From Rickettsiales bacterium (GTDB taxonomy: Bacteria > Pseudomonadota > Alphaproteobacteria > Rickettsiales > UBA1997): 11,083 bases of DNA. The translations under genes were made by a program, and so were the position numbers. Positions 1 through 6,062 of the stretch are shown here, in pieces. The notes beneath the pieces are model-generated. The model saw only the letters and a program-made list of their open reading frames with translations, ran no database searches and was not told the DNA's origin. Where the stretch lies: NCBI GenBank assembly GCA_031289855.1, contig JAITOR010000017.1, positions 1-11,083 on the forward strand, written 5' to 3'. Numbering within the stretch: the first letter of the stretch is position 1; each line of letters starts with the position of its first letter.

Positions 1-105
1 AGTACATAATAAAAATTAACTAATGCAAAATTAATATTACACTATGTCTATATTTTTATTTTTAAGCCACATTTTTTACCTATTAGAACTATGTTTTCGA
101 AAAAT

Positions 106-131
106 TTGACAAAAAAAAACAGCATCATAAT
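106..131 (+). promoter_or_regulatory. Possible promoter upstream of the first gene
   Basis: A perfect -35 box TTGACA lies at 106-111. The best -10 match, CATAAT at 126-131, is only 14 bases away, which is short; weaker matches lie at 128-136. The site would give a leader of about 35-40 bases before the ATG at 174. Bases 1-105 show no coding potential that I can see. Confidence 0.35.
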
Positions 132-173
132 AAAACGTTAATAAATGAAAATATAGTAATATTTGGAGTAATT

Positions 174-737
174 ATGAGTAATGATTTAAGTGAAATTGAG
201 AAAAAACAAATTGTAAGAGCAAGACAAAAACAATTAAACAAATATTATGAAGAAGCAAAACAAGAAAAAATAGATAAAGAATGGGAAAATAGCAATTTAT
301 TTTATGGAGGTAAAATGATTAAAAATATATATATTATATTGTTAGTATTGTTAATGCTTACTTCATGCGGAACAATAAAAAATGGCTTTAGCGCTGGAAA
401 TCGCAGAGTTGAAATAATGAAAGTAAAAGACTATACCGACGTTGAAACTGATTATTATTTAGAAAATAATGAAGGAATAAATGTCAAACTTGAACTAAAT
501 CAACTTGTTGAAATTGAAACTGATAGGTATGATAAAAAAATAATTTTAGTATCAGTTCCAAAAAAAGCAAACAATGGTTTTGTTGCTAAAAATACCATTA
601 AACCAAAAAAGAGTTGGTGTTGGTGGAGTGGCGGTTTAAGTGGTTTTGTAGACTTTTTAGTGGGTGCTTGTGACGAAGCACCAATTAGAATAATGGTTGG
701 CAATATTTATTTGTATACTTTGGAATGGGATGATTAA
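174..737 (+). CDS. Putative small lipoprotein with alternative in-frame start
   Basis: I do not recognise a named family. The reading frame gives 187 residues from ATG 174, which has GGAG at 165-168. Residues 1-47 are very hydrophilic and Lys/Glu-rich. They are followed at M48 (base 315) by a textbook lipoprotein signal peptide: MIKN, a hydrophobic run, then the lipobox LTSC, with the lipidated Cys about 18 residues after M48. A GGAGGT at 306-311 sits just before base 315, so the secreted lipoprotein probably starts there (140 residues). A signal peptide buried 47 residues in would not normally work. The mature part begins CGTIKNG, as in small CGTI-type lipoproteins, has a charged middle, and ends with a Trp/Gly-rich stretch (WCWWSGG) that resembles the Gly-rich loop seen in such proteins; that likeness is from memory. 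Two bases after the stop a decayed reading frame begins, so the gene may be the surviving part of a broken operon. Confidence 0.6.
   Translation: MSNDLSEIEKKQIVRARQKQLNKYYEEAKQEKIDKEWENSNLFYGGKMIKNIYIILLVLLMLTSCGTIKNGFSAGNRRVEIMKVKDYTDVETDYYLENNEGINVKLELNQLVEIETDRYDKKIILVSVPKKANNGFVAKNTIKPKKSWCWWSGGLSGFVDFLVGACDEAPIRIMVGNIYLYTLEWDD
306..317 (+). promoter_or_regulatory. Internal ribosome binding site and ATG deciding the lipoprotein start
   Basis: GGAGGT at 306-311 lies four bases before the ATG at 315-317. It is one of the better Shine-Dalgarno matches in this window, and the ATG opens directly onto a signal peptide with lipobox. This supports translation from base 315 in addition to, or instead of, base 174. 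Confidence 0.5.
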
Positions 738-739
738 AT

Positions 740-1234
740 ATGGATAGATTGCATAGTATTTTTGAAAACTTGAAAGAGGGTGTTATAAAAGACAAGTTTT
801 AAGGCATAAAGGTTTAATATCGAATGATATTATTGATATTTTAAAAGGAAATGAATATAATCGAGCGATATTTGACAAGGGAGCCCAATTTAGAAGTTGC
901 TATGATTAGTTCCTGCTATAATGAAACAAGCGAAGTTAGATAATGTAGTTATTGGCTACAATAAAATCAAAGTGCCTAAAATTGATTTTAATTACATTGC
1001 AGAATATGGTCAAAAGATAATAAACAGAAATGTAAAAAGAACTAAACAAACTATTCAAGTGCCTTTAACAAATGATTCGTAAAAAGTGCCATAGCGTAAA
1101 GACTGGCAAAGGCAATGCGAAATAACCATCCCAATACCAAATTATCAAATAGGTGGATTGGTGTTTTTTACTTTACGAATTTGAACCACGCAAGGGTATT
1201 TTATTTTACCTAAATCTTTAATTAACAACTTTTA
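740..1234 (+). pseudogene. Decayed coding region, unknown product
   Basis: There is no intact gene between 738 and 1296. Frame fragments follow one another as in a broken gene. ATG 740 gives 20 residues (MDRLHSIFENLK...) to a stop at 800-802. A second frame runs from about 805 to 909 and includes GNEYNRAIFDKGAQFR. A third frame has an ATG at 921 and 53 residues up to TAA 1080, and then continues in the same frame past TAG 1092 (DWQRQCEITIPIPNYQIGG) to TGA 1182 and beyond. Fragment composition looks coding, but I recognise no family. The start is two bases after the upstream lipoprotein stop, which suggests a former operon partner. TGA ends several intact genes here (asd, tolQ, rseP), so recoding of stops is unlikely. 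It could also be unrelated short ORFs. Confidence 0.3.
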
Positions 1235-1296
1235 CCCAATAAGTATGAGGCGAATAAAGAGAAGGGGAAAAATGAAAGAATTTTTCGCAAATTAAT

Positions 1297-1325
1297 TTGA
1301 CAATTATAAAATAATACTCTATCTT
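1297..1325 (+). promoter_or_regulatory. Strong promoter for rpmH and tRNA-Pro
   Basis: The -35 box TTGACA (1297-1302) is perfect. A 17-base spacer separates it from the -10 box TATCTT (1320-1325). Transcription would start near 1332, giving a 5' leader of about 20 bases with no clear Shine-Dalgarno sequence. An inverted repeat (AATACTCTA at 1313-1321 with TAGAG-AGTATT at 1326-1336) covers the -10 region. It could be an operator or chance. Confidence 0.65.
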
Positions 1326-1351
1326 TAGAGAGTATTAACTATGAAAATGAT

Positions 1352-1492
1352 ATGAGCACAAAGAGAACATACCAGCCAAGTAAGGTTAGGAGAAGAAATA
1401 AAGTTGGCTTTAGGGCAAGGAATGCCACTAAGTCAGGTAGAAAAATATTGAATGCCAGAAGAGCGGTGGGTAGAAAAAGATTGAGTGCTTAG
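1352..1492 (+). CDS. rpmH: 50S ribosomal protein L34
   Basis: Encodes the 46-residue L34 of the large ribosomal subunit. The sequence is unmistakable: it starts MSTKRTYQPSK, continues with an Arg/Lys-rich core (RRRNKVGFRARNATKSGR) and ends in the highly conserved GRKRLSA. Length matches the family (44-47 residues). ATG 1352 is chosen because the conserved KRTYQPS begins four residues later. An ATG at 1341 runs into a stop after four codons. The gene has its own promoter at 1297-1325 and tRNA-Pro follows 10 bases after the stop, so the two are probably one transcript ending at the terminator near 1615. In most bacteria rpmH is followed by rnpA (the RNase P protein). Here it is not, and no rnpA is seen in the window. 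Confidence 0.95.
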   Translation: MSTKRTYQPSKVRRRNKVGFRARNATKSGRKILNARRAVGRKRLSA

Positions 1493-1502
1493 TTAATAAA
1501 CA

Positions 1503-1579
1503 CGGAGTTTGGCTCAGTTTGGTAGAGTGCTACGCTTGGGACGTAGAGGCCACAGGTTCAAATCCTGTAACTCCGACCA
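1503..1579 (+). tRNA. tRNA-Pro, anticodon UGG
   Basis: A full cloverleaf can be folded. Acceptor stem CGGAGTT pairs with AACTCCG. The D stem is GCTC/GAGT with one G-U pair. Anticodon stem CTACG/CGTAG carries the loop CTTGGGA with anticodon TGG. T stem ACAGG/CCTGT carries loop TTCAAAT. The discriminator base is A73 and the CCA end is encoded. C1-G72 with A73 is the bacterial tRNA-Pro identity pattern. The wobble U34 could serve all CCN codons if it is the only tRNA-Pro. It is probably cut from the rpmH transcript by RNase P. Confidence 0.97.
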
Positions 1580-1585
1580 TATATT

Positions 1586-1615
1586 AAAATAGCCTTGTAA
1601 TAAGGCTATTTTTTT
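1586..1615. terminator. Rho-independent terminator after tRNA-Pro, probably bidirectional
   Basis: AAAATAGCCTT (1586-1596), loop GTAAT, AAGGCTATTTT (1602-1612), then further T bases to 1615. On the opposite strand the same hairpin ends in TTTTAATAT just after the stop of the convergent metallopeptidase gene (1625), so it can serve both transcripts. Confidence 0.85.
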
Positions 1616-1624
1616 AGTCAAAAT

Positions 1625-2464
1625 TTATATTTCGATTTTAAAAACTCTTATCAAATATCTCAATATAATAAAAGCAAACATCAAATAAATATACCATTCC
1701 AATATTATTGGTGTGATGGCTCTTTTTTTTAATCGTTGCCCCAATAACAATGTATCAAGAAATTTTCGCCTTTCTGGTGTAACTTTTACTTCTAAATCCT
1801 CAAAAAATTCGTAATTTCTCCACCCCTTTTTTGATCTTTCTTCATTTAATCGATGCATATCATAAAAAATTTCTCTTTTAAATGTTGTAAAAAGTTTTTT
1901 TAATTTTTTAGTTGGAGCATCGCCATCTCTAAAATATTGTTCCCAAGTTTTTGCAAAATTTTCCTCTTCTTCAACCGTAAAAGCACCTCTTAACCAATAA
2001 TTATTACGTTTATTTTTTGCTACATCCGCTCTACTTCTAACCAAATCAGTTAATAATTTGAAGTCTTCGAATGCCTTTTCATTTTTTGTGGATGCTATTT
2101 GTCCTATTAAAAACCTAATATAATGTCCAAATTCGTGTATAAATGTTGTTGTTGTTATGCTGGTTCTATTTAATGTTATTGTTGATTTTGCTACTTTTTC
2201 TTTGTTGAAAAAATTTTTTTTATCCATATAGACGGCACATAATCCGTAGGCACCCTCTAAATCTGCCACTATAACTTTCAAAGGTAGTGAATAATATATT
2301 TTTTTGATTGACATACTATATCGTCTTGCAATATTTTTATATGTAATTTTTACAACTTTAAGATTGTATTTTACCATTTTTCTTGAATATTTTTTTCTTA
2401 GAGGTCGTTTAAAACTTCTTGCAATTCTATTTAAAAAAAAATATTCCATTATACCATCAAACAT
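1625..2464 (-). CDS. Putative membrane-anchored zinc metallopeptidase (HEFGH)
   Basis: I do not recognise the exact family. A gluzincin-type motif HEFGH lies at residues 110-114, preceded by a Thr-rich strand (TSITTTTF). A likely third zinc ligand lies in EEEENFAKTWEQYF (residues 166-178), a pattern like the E-x-FA-xx-xxxY helix of phage- and element-borne putative metallopeptidases. The N-terminus (1-55) is strongly basic. A hydrophobic segment at about 252-274 near the C-terminus should be a membrane anchor, and the short tail after it has Arg and Lys. No signal peptide is seen at the N-terminus, so a tail-anchored cytoplasmic enzyme is the simplest reading. The promoter at 2471-2499 places the transcription start at or next to the ATG, suggesting a leaderless mRNA. 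The gene stands alone and shares a terminator with tRNA-Pro. The zinc peptidase fold is fairly sure; substrate and role are unknown. Confidence 0.7.
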   Translation of the reverse strand: MFDGIMEYFFLNRIARSFKRPLRKKYSRKMVKYNLKVVKITYKNIARRYSMSIKKIYYSLPLKVIVADLEGAYGLCAVYMDKKNFFNKEKVAKSTITLNRTSITTTTFIHEFGHYIRFLIGQIASTKNEKAFEDFKLLTDLVRSRADVAKNKRNNYWLRGAFTVEEEENFAKTWEQYFRDGDAPTKKLKKLFTTFKREIFYDMHRLNEERSKKGWRNYEFFEDLEVKVTPERRKFLDTLLLGQRLKKRAITPIILEWYIYLMFAFIILRYLIRVFKIEI

Positions 2465-2470
2465 AACTAT

Positions 2471-2499
2471 ATTATCTTAAATAATATAAATATTGTCAA
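2471..2499 (-). promoter_or_regulatory. Promoter of the metallopeptidase gene, leaderless layout
   Basis: On the minus strand: -35 TTGACA (2494-2499), a 17-base spacer and -10 GATAAT (2471-2476). The -10 box ends six bases before the A of the ATG (2464), so transcription should start at or next to the start codon. There is no room for a Shine-Dalgarno sequence. Confidence 0.65.
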
Positions 2500-2531
2500 G
2501 TAATAATATTTTTTTTTGTACTTCCCTAAAT

Positions 2532-2603
2532 ATCATTAATGATTTATAATTATTTTATGAATCATTATAAAGGAGGAAAAATTTTATGAAATTTAAAATA
2601 TAG
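2532..2603 (+). promoter_or_regulatory. asd control region: palindrome, -10 box, strong RBS and five-codon ORF
   Basis: A perfect 12-base palindrome ATCATTAATGAT (2532-2543) abuts a consensus -10 TATAAT (2545-2550); the -35 (TTCCCT, 2522-2527) is poor. TTTATAAT (2543-2550) can pair with ATTATAAA (2564-2571) just before AAAGGAGG (2569-2576), among the best ribosome binding sites in the window. That site serves not asd but ATG 2586, which opens a five-codon frame (MKFKI) closed by TAG at 2601-2603. A second possible promoter, TAGACT (2601-2606) and TATACT (2623-2628) with spacer 16, would give a short leader to asd. Confidence 0.4.
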
Positions 2604-2656
2604 ACTTTTTATTTTTATGTTTTATACTATCTAATGTATAAACAAAATTTATTTTT

Positions 2657-3676
2657 ATGGTAAAGAAAATTGCAATTGTTGGTGCGACAGGTATGGCAGG
2701 CACTGAGCTTTTAAAAATTTTAATCCAAAGAAATTTCCCAGCGGATGAAGTTATTGCGCTTGCATCAGGAAAATCAGCAGGCAAAGAATTAGATTTTGGG
2801 AATAAAAAGTTAGTGGTGCAAGATTTGGATAAATATGATTTTACCGAAACAACATTTGCGTTTTTCGCAGTTGGTGGCAGTATTAGTGACAAATATGGCA
2901 AAATTGCAGCAAAACAGGGCTGTATTGTGGTTGACAAATCATCATTTTACCGAATGGATAAAGATGTGCCATTAGTGGTGCCAGAGGTTAATAAGTCAAC
3001 ACTTAAAGATTATAAAAATAAAAATATTGTGGCAAGCCCTAATTGTTCTACAACTCAAATGGTTGTAGCATTAAAGCCGCTGCATGACTATGCAAAAATA
3101 AAAAGAGTAGTGGTTTCAAGTTATCAAGCCGTATCTGGTGCAGGAAAAGAAGCACAAGAAGAGTTATTTGATAATACAAAAGAATATTGTGAAAATAAAA
3201 ACTTAAAAACTCCCACAAATTTCAAAAAAAGCATTGTGTTTAATTGTATTCCACAAATTGATGTGCCGTTGGAAAATGGAAATTCAGCAGAGGAACAAAA
3301 AATGATAGATGAAACAAAAAAAATTCTTGGCGAGGAGATTGAAGTTTCTGCCACATGTGTGCGAGTTCCTGTGTTAAATGCGCATTCGGAATCTGTAAAT
3401 ATAGAGTTTGAAAAACCCATTACACCAGAAAAAGCAAGGGAATTGTTATCAAAATTTGAAGGTGTGGAAGTTGTGGACGATTTTAATAATTATGTTTTTG
3501 CAACCCCCTTTGAATATAGTGGAACTGATGCTGTATATGTATCAAGAATTAGAAAAGATCCAAGCACAAAAAATGCTTTAAATTTGTGGATTGTAAGTGA
3601 TAATATAAGGAAGGGAGCAGGATTAAATGCCGTGCAAATAGCAGAAGCAATGATTAAGGAGCTTAATATTCAATGA
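2657..3676 (+). CDS. asd: Aspartate-semialdehyde dehydrogenase
   Basis: Catalyses the NADPH-dependent reduction of aspartyl phosphate to aspartate semialdehyde, the branch point to lysine/diaminopimelate, threonine and methionine. At 339 residues it has family length. The N-terminal Rossmann motif is VGATGMAG (residues 8-15), with SGKSAGKEL following. The catalytic Cys is C130 in SPNCSTTQ. QAVSGAGKEA (157-166) holds the active-site Gln. RVPVLNAHSE carries the substrate Arg R236 and general base H243, with Ala where Gly is usual before the His. LWIVSDNIRKGAG closes the C-terminal nucleotide contact. The ATG at 2657 is right, as the Rossmann strand starts at once and a stop (2639) blocks extension. 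It has no Shine-Dalgarno sequence. The stop overlaps the lpxB start by four bases (ATGA), so the two genes are translationally coupled. Confidence 0.95.
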   Translation: MVKKIAIVGATGMAGTELLKILIQRNFPADEVIALASGKSAGKELDFGNKKLVVQDLDKYDFTETTFAFFAVGGSISDKYGKIAAKQGCIVVDKSSFYRMDKDVPLVVPEVNKSTLKDYKNKNIVASPNCSTTQMVVALKPLHDYAKIKRVVVSSYQAVSGAGKEAQEELFDNTKEYCENKNLKTPTNFKKSIVFNCIPQIDVPLENGNSAEEQKMIDETKKILGEEIEVSATCVRVPVLNAHSESVNIEFEKPITPEKARELLSKFEGVEVVDDFNNYVFATPFEYSGTDAVYVSRIRKDPSTKNALNLWIVSDNIRKGAGLNAVQIAEAMIKELNIQ

Positions 3677-4785
3677 AAATCTTTATAATTGTAGGTGAAA
3701 TGTCTGGCGACTTATTGGGAAGTAAGTTTATGACTGCTATGCATGATTTTGAATTTGTTGGCATAGGTGGAGAAAAGATGGAAAAACAAGGTTTAAAATC
3801 ACTTTTCAACATAAAGGAAATAAATGTGATGGGTGTTTTTGAGGTGTTGCCAAATATTTTTAAAATCAATAATTTAATAAAACAAACCATAAGTGAGATA
3901 GAAAAAGAACAACCAGACATTATACTTACAATAGATTCTCCTGGCTTTTGTTTTCGTGTAATTAAAGGACTTAAAAATTGTAACGCTAAAAAAGTTCATT
4001 TAATTGCACCTTCCGTATGGGCTTGGAAAGAAAAAAGGGCGAAAAAAATATCTAAAATGTATGATCTTTTGCTGTGTATTTTGCCATTTGAACCACCATA
4101 TTTTGAAAAACATGGTTTATCTGCAAAATTTATAGGACATCCAATTTTTGATGATATAAATGAGGATAGCAAGCAAAATGTTTATCATGGAGATTTGTAT
4201 AATTTTATATTAACTCCTGGTAGCAGAAAAGGTGAAGTATCGAGAATTTTTCCCATAATGATTGAGGCTATAAATATTTTAAAAAAAGATTATGATTACG
4301 ATATTGAAACAAATATTTTTGCCACAAAAAACACAGAAACAATTCTTAAATACATTGCAATGGATGAGAGTTTTAATTGTAATATAGTTGTCAATGCCGA
4401 TGAAAAAACGAAAATTTTAAAACAAGCAAATTTTGCCATTGCAAAATCTGGAACAAACACATTTGAATTTAATATACATAGTGTGCCATTGGTGGTGGTT
4501 TATACGATGAATTATTTGACAAATAAACTTGGCAAATTATTAATTAAAATTAAATTTGCAAATTTAGTAAATATTATTGCTGGTAGGGAAATTATACCTG
4601 AATTTATAGGTGACAGGGCGGATAGTGATTTGATTGCTGAAAAAATAAATGAACTTTTGAAAGATGGCGATTTGACAAAAAAACAAATTGCAGAAACAAA
4701 GGATATTATAAAAGAATTGGGGTATTTAAATGGAGAAAATGCAGCAGAAAAGGGAGCAAATGAAATTAGAAAACTATTGCAATAA
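3673..4785 (+). CDS. lpxB: Lipid-A-disaccharide synthase
   Basis: A GT19 glycosyltransferase that joins lipid X to UDP-2,3-diacylglucosamine to give the tetra-acyl disaccharide of lipid A, at the inner face of the inner membrane. At 370 residues it has normal length. Diagnostic motifs appear in order: VGEMSGD at the N-terminus (usually GEASGD), TIDSPGF, APSVWAWKEKRAKKI, ILPFEPPYFEKHGL, FIGHPIFD, LTPGSRKGEV (donor site), AKSGTNTFE and NIIAGREIIPEFIG. It overlaps asd by four bases, and AAGGAG at 3656-3661 inside asd is its ribosome binding site. In most Gram-negatives lpxB lies with lpxD, fabZ and lpxA; here it is paired with asd alone. Its presence implies that the organism makes lipid A. Confidence 0.95.
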   Translation: MKIFIIVGEMSGDLLGSKFMTAMHDFEFVGIGGEKMEKQGLKSLFNIKEINVMGVFEVLPNIFKINNLIKQTISEIEKEQPDIILTIDSPGFCFRVIKGLKNCNAKKVHLIAPSVWAWKEKRAKKISKMYDLLLCILPFEPPYFEKHGLSAKFIGHPIFDDINEDSKQNVYHGDLYNFILTPGSRKGEVSRIFPIMIEAINILKKDYDYDIETNIFATKNTETILKYIAMDESFNCNIVVNADEKTKILKQANFAIAKSGTNTFEFNIHSVPLVVVYTMNYLTNKLGKLLIKIKFANLVNIIAGREIIPEFIGDRADSDLIAEKINELLKDGDLTKKQIAETKDIIKELGYLNGENAAEKGANEIRKLLQ

Positions 4786-4865
4786 TGATTTTGTGTTTTA
4801 AACCAATGAAATGCGGTTATGGTCATTTTACCTGGAAAATTAAAAAATGTTTGGAAAATAATTGA
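4785..4865 (+). CDS. Possible 26-residue ORF coupled to lpxB
   Basis: The ATG overlaps the lpxB stop as TAATG, a layout typical of translational coupling. The frame runs 26 codons to TGA 4863-4865. The peptide has three Cys, one in KCGYGHFTWKIKKC, is basic and has no membrane segment. I know no family. It may be real, a decayed remnant, or chance; a frame of this length is not rare in AT-rich DNA. The rest of the space before the tolQ promoter has no terminator that I can see. Confidence 0.25.
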   Translation: MILCFKPMKCGYGHFTWKIKKCLENN

Positions 4866-4879
4866 TTTATATAAATAAT

Positions 4880-4907
4880 TTGAAAAATATTTTTTTAATT
4901 GTATTAT
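4880..4907 (+). promoter_or_regulatory. Probable promoter of tolQ-tolR
   Basis: -35 TTGAAA (4880-4885), spacer 16, -10 TATTAT (4902-4907), each five of six to consensus. Transcription would start near 4914, leaving about 18 A/T-only bases before ATG 4932 and no Shine-Dalgarno sequence. Confidence 0.45.
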
Positions 4908-4931
4908 TATAAGAATAATATTATTTTTTTT

Positions 4932-5630
4932 ATGTTAAATATAATAAATTTTCAAATATCAACCATTTTTCAAAATGTGGACATATTTACAAGCCTATTG
5001 TATCTTGTGTTAATTTTTTATTCGGTGTGGAGTTGGGCAATAATAATAGACAAATTTTTTAAATTTCGTATTTTAAACATAAGGACCAATAAATTTAAAA
5101 AAATATTTTGGTCTGGTAGTGTGCTTGAGGAAATATATCAAAAAATCAAAAATAATCAAACTTATCCTTCTGCTGTGATTTTTGCTGCAGCAATGCAGGA
5201 ATGGGAAGGTATAAATGTGGTGAAAATAATTCAAGATAAGGATAATGGAAAAAGAGAGGCATTCAAAGAAAGATTGAATGTGATAATGGAAAATGCCCTT
5301 ACAAAATCTTTAAAAAAGATAAGATTTGGAATGAATTTTTTAGCAATAATTTCCTCATCATCTGGTGTAATTGGATTTTTAGCCACCAGTTGGAATTTAA
5401 TAAATACTTTCAATGTAATAGCAATGCGACAAGATACGAGTTTATCTATAATCGCCCCAAGTATTGCATCTGCACTTTTTGGTATTATTTTGGGATTATT
5501 TGTTTTAATTCCAGCATTAATTTTTGGAATTCATTATAATAAAAAAATTAATGATTTTGAGGATGAAATGGCGATTTTTTGTAATGACATTTATGTAATT
5601 TTATCAAAAGAATTAGAGCAAAATGTATGA
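4932..5630 (+). CDS. tolQ: Tol-Pal system proton channel subunit TolQ (divergent)
   Basis: Member of the MotA/TolQ/ExbB family, the inner-membrane motor subunit of the Tol-Pal system, which pulls in the outer membrane at division. 232 residues, with membrane segments at about 18-42, 135-160 and 170-200. Conserved stretches are FYSVWSWAIIIDKF (first segment), GVIGFLATSWNLINTF (second, like GLFGTVWGI) and IIAPSIASALFGIILGL (third, like APGIAEALIATAIGL). Compared with Escherichia coli TolQ and ExbB, the second-segment Thr is kept (T152). In the third segment the conserved Glu is Ser (S180) and the conserved Thr is Ile (I185). ATG 4932 is preferred over TTG 4899, because the promoter and family length fit it. 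The end overlaps tolR by four bases. I call TolQ rather than ExbB from the TolR partner and the nearby pal. Confidence 0.85.
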   Translation: MLNIINFQISTIFQNVDIFTSLLYLVLIFYSVWSWAIIIDKFFKFRILNIRTNKFKKIFWSGSVLEEIYQKIKNNQTYPSAVIFAAAMQEWEGINVVKIIQDKDNGKREAFKERLNVIMENALTKSLKKIRFGMNFLAIISSSSGVIGFLATSWNLINTFNVIAMRQDTSLSIIAPSIASALFGIILGLFVLIPALIFGIHYNKKINDFEDEMAIFCNDIYVILSKELEQNV

Positions 5631-6061
5631 GAAGAATTTCAAGGATAAAAACAAATATACTTTTAAGGCATCTACAAACAGATTTTAAAGAAAATACCCT
5701 GTTTTTGTTTAGTGTTTTATTTTTGTTACTTTTGATAGTTTTTGTGGTTGCAACCCATAATACCATTGGGGGAATTAGGATTGATATACCAAAGGGAAAG
5801 GCGGAAGTTATTGTGGTAAAAAAAGAGCCAATTGCCATTTCAATTAAAAAAGAGGGAACAATTTATTTGGATAAGGATTTAATAGTATTGGAAACCATCG
5901 GGAAAAAAATTAATGAAATTACAAATAATGATAAAAATATCAAAATATTTATATTAGCAGACAAGGGAATCGAATATTCAATAATAATAAAAGTCATCAG
6001 TGAAGTTTATAAAATTGGCTTCCAAGATGTGTCATTGGTTACAGATTTAAATGTATTGTAA
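5627..6061 (+). CDS. tolR: TolR-like protein lacking the membrane aspartate
   Basis: Second motor subunit, with one membrane segment and a periplasmic ExbD/TolR domain. 144 residues: basic N-terminus, membrane helix at about 25-43, then GGIRIDIPKG (compare GVxVDLP), and a periplasmic domain with KIFILADKGIEY and GFQDVSLVTDL, which match the usual FLxADKxVPY and GxxKVxLVT motifs. Aligning back from GIRIDIP, the Asp of the usual PxxDVxLVLLIIF segment falls on Val (V30). No acidic residue lies in the helix; the nearest is E22. That Asp is thought to carry the protons that power TolQ-TolR. The start overlaps tolQ by ATGA and has only a weak ribosome binding site. Neither tolA nor tolB follows; the next gene is convergent and one base away. 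Confidence 0.85.
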   Translation: MRRISRIKTNILLRHLQTDFKENTLFLFSVLFLLLLIVFVVATHNTIGGIRIDIPKGKAEVIVVKKEPIAISIKKEGTIYLDKDLIVLETIGKKINEITNNDKNIKIFILADKGIEYSIIIKVISEVYKIGFQDVSLVTDLNVL

Positions 6062-6062
6062 T

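Noticed and set aside
740..1296. Recoding of stop codons (TGA as Trp or similar) to rescue the broken frame
   Set aside because: TAA, TAG and TGA all appear as in-frame stops there, and TGA ends several intact genes (asd, tolQ, rseP).
1313..1336. Hairpin before rpmH as a terminator or riboswitch
   Set aside because: It overlaps the -10 box, so it is mostly not transcribed from the rpmH promoter, and no T run follows.
4899..4931. TTG 4899 as the start of tolQ
   Set aside because: The likely -10 box (4902-4907) lies inside the extension and the added residues are not family-like; ATG 4932 gives normal length.
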